Assembly: GCA_963989385.1 (NCBI GenBank)
Contig: OZ022502.1
Location: forward strand, 55,607,454-55,671,453
Direction: 5' to 3'
Source: Ctena decussata
Lineage: Eukaryota; Mollusca; Bivalvia; Lucinida; Lucinidae
Length of the DNA stretch: 64,000 nucleotides
In this document: piece after piece, positions 62,635 to 64,000 of the stretch
Layout of the letters: each line of letters starts with the position of its first letter
Position numbering within the stretch: position 1 is the first letter of the stretch
Made by a program: the position numbers and the translations under genes
The notes under the pieces: model-generated
The model's input: the letters and a program-made list of their open reading frames with translations, nothing else
What the model was told of the DNA's origin: nothing
Databases searched by the model: none

Positions 62635-62763
62635 GTGAGATAACATTCTATTTTGGTTCTTTAAACTGATCGGAATTAGCCGGGCTGTGTCATAATAAAC
62701 CAGTTTTGAGCATATGCAATTTAAGCATTTTAAAGCCCGCCCGTGTATATGCACAGTACGCAG

Positions 62764-62984
62764 TACCCAAAGATGCTGGTCATATATATTTTGCTCCAAA
62801 CCCGATCTGCACATGCACTGAACAAATTGTGCATTTATGCAGAAATTGTGAATGTTCTCCAAAACACGGTTCAAGTCCTCAAAGACCGGTCAGGATTGCC
62901 AGGAAAGTAAAACATGAAGTGACAAATGATAAAAACAAACTGAATCTCTATTATGTACCCATTCATCGTAATGATGGAATATAG
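62764..62984 (+). CDS. Possible last exon (basic, Cys-containing tail)
   Basis: The acceptor TACGCAG followed by TA completes the A of exon 25 to Ile and keeps the frame open for 73 residues to TAG. The tail begins IPKDAGHIYFAPNP, has four Cys in CTCTEQIVHLCRNCEC, then a Lys/Arg-rich stretch (RIARKVKHEV), and no membrane segment. AATAAA follows 33 bases after the stop. Against it: the intron would be only 129 bases, the pyrimidine tract is poor, and the peptide is not recognised. If true, the product is secreted. Confidence 0.28.
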
Positions 62985-63016
62985 TGAGTTCATGTGCCAT
63001 CACAATTAATACTCTA

Positions 63017-63022
63017 AATAAA
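63017..63022 (+). terminator. AATAAA polyadenylation-type hexamer
   Basis: The hexamer lies 33 bases after the stop of the possible last exon, within the expected range for a short 3' UTR. It is supportive only in combination with that exon. Confidence 0.25.
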
Positions 63023-63039
63023 CTGAATGGCACTCAGTG

Positions 63040-63210
63040 AGTGAGTGAGTGAACTCGGCTTTATGACGTCCCACCAAAACATTGGTAAGAAGGAGAAGGG
63101 GCCTCGGTTTAAAGTCTCATCCAAGAGAACGAAGGAACCGAGATTAAACCCCTGTATCGGTGGTGTAGCGTGTAAACCACTGTACTACGGCCGATCCCTG
63201 AATGGTATTG
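63040..63210 (-). repeat. SINE-like sequence, reverse orientation
   Basis: On the minus strand: a tRNA-like head (GTAGTACAGTGGTTTACACG, CAGGGGTTTAATCTCGGTTC), then TTGGATGAGACTTTAAACCG and ACTCACTCACTCACTGAG. Related to 27440 and 49490. Confidence 0.6.
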
Positions 63211-63450
63211 AAAATTAGTATACAAATTCTGAAAGACTGCAATTTAAGCTGAATTTAACGATCATACTTAACATGCAATCCTGGTTATATACTTAAACAT
63301 AAATTGAAAAATTGAACTACTGATATTACGCGACAAACAGCACACGTGGTAGATAGTTTCGTTTAAACTTTTCTGTTCCTCACTTCTTTTTCGATGCCTT
63401 GGGTGGCTTTTGATTTGTGGTTGTAGCCTTTCCTGGGTATCTTCATTAAT

Positions 63451-63686
63451 TAGCCGCGACAGGAGAAAACCAACAAAGTGGCATGTGCGTCCAGCGAAGA
63501 CTCAGATCATCCTGGGCATCCGCCGAGTCTGGTCAAAGTCTTCGCTTCCGCATGGGGGTAGCTTAGGTCCTTAGCTACCCTGTAAGTGCTTAGGAAAGAT
63601 TCTGATCAGACCGCGCAGATGCCCAGACTGATCTGAGTCTGCGCTGGGCGCACAACCACTTTGTTGGCTGTCTCGTGCCGCGGCTC
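63451..63686. mobile_element. 235 bp palindromic MITE family, copy 5
   Basis: TAGCCGCGACAGGAGAAAAC and GCTGTCTCGTGCCGCGGCT(C) are inverted ends, with the family's GCATCCGCCGAGTCTGGTCA arm. Confidence 0.88.
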
Positions 63687-63764
63687 ATTTATTGTTCCAT
63701 AGTTATGGTGACAATCCGAGATGACAATCATGTAATAGGATTTATACCAATAAAATTAGTTTTA

Positions 63765-63990
63765 CCCTAAAAATTCTAAAAATAGTTTACCTAAAATATT
63801 TCTCTTTTTTGTCCACAAAATGGAACAATTTGGTTTTACAATGCAGTAATGCGTCAAAAAGATACTGATGGCATGGCAAACATTGTAGACCCTTATCAGA
63901 CTGCTCCTGGGAACAGTCTGATCTGGGTCTGCAATGTTTGCTCATACCCATCTATCCCAATATTTTTAAAGTTTTTACAGTACTTTTATT
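63765..63990 (+). repeat. GCAAACAGTG family, long form
   Basis: The tail (AAATGGAACAATTTGGTTTT, ACAATGCAGTAATGCGTC) is followed by the hairpin GGCAAACATTGTAGACCC / GGGTCTGCAATGTTTGC around CTGCTCCTGGGAACAGTC. Confidence 0.75.
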
Positions 63991-64000
63991 TGTATTTGCT

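Noticed and set aside
61644..61874. Cys-rich ORF in intron 24
   Set aside because: Open on both strands with no acceptor, donor or sushi pattern.
1..64000. Reverse transcriptase, integrase, viral or other autonomous element genes
   Set aside because: No ORF exceeds 132 codons and no catalytic motif was seen; all mobile sequences here appear non-autonomous.

Overview
The window is eukaryotic, AT-rich genomic DNA, almost certainly from a marine invertebrate and most likely a bivalve mollusc. The reasons are GT-AG introns of 0.4 to 8.5 kb, no dense ORFs, many short palindromic (MITE-like) repeats, tRNA-derived SINE-like copies and (GTCC)n-bearing elements of the kind common in clam and oyster genomes. 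The bivalve assignment is an inference from repeat style; no species can be named.

The only gene I can support is one very long plus-strand gene running through the window. Twenty-five exons between 1178 and 62634 each encode exactly one complete sushi/CCP/SCR domain (55 to 60 codons, four Cys plus a conserved Trp). Every exon starts and ends in phase 1, so all 25 join in one open frame of 4314 nt (1438 codons). No start codon with a signal peptide, no transmembrane exon and no other domain type is clearly visible, so the gene probably extends beyond the window at least on the 5' side. The product is expected to be an extracellular or cell-surface multi-sushi protein.

The exons fall into three blocks. 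Exons 1-3 (1178-15735) begin DCG and lie far apart. Exons 4-16 (16281-51754) begin DCP, DCR or DCQ and share a core like GTVV.V.CD..YTLFG....L.C....W, so they look like serial duplicates. Exons 17-25 (52537-62634) begin DCG or ECG. Within the third block, exons 18-19-20 and 21-22-23 are two copies of a three-exon unit. Two possible terminal exons, both phase-compatible and each followed by an AATAAA, lie at 38459-38673 (alternative end after exon 9) and 62764-62984 (possible true end). Both are tentative.

The remaining sequence is intron, filled with non-autonomous repeats. There are at least six copies of a ~235 bp palindromic element with ends like GAGCCGCGACACGACAAAAC, two hairpin families built around GCAAACAGTG, and several long perfect or near-perfect palindromes. 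There are also two very large inverted-repeat structures of ~1.8 kb (7103-8899 and 31712-33569), SINE-like tRNA derivatives, and elements carrying internal tandem arrays of 120 to 180 bp units. Several hairpin elements sit within 5 to 60 bases of sushi splice sites, which makes alternative splicing of this frame-neutral exon array a reasonable hypothesis.
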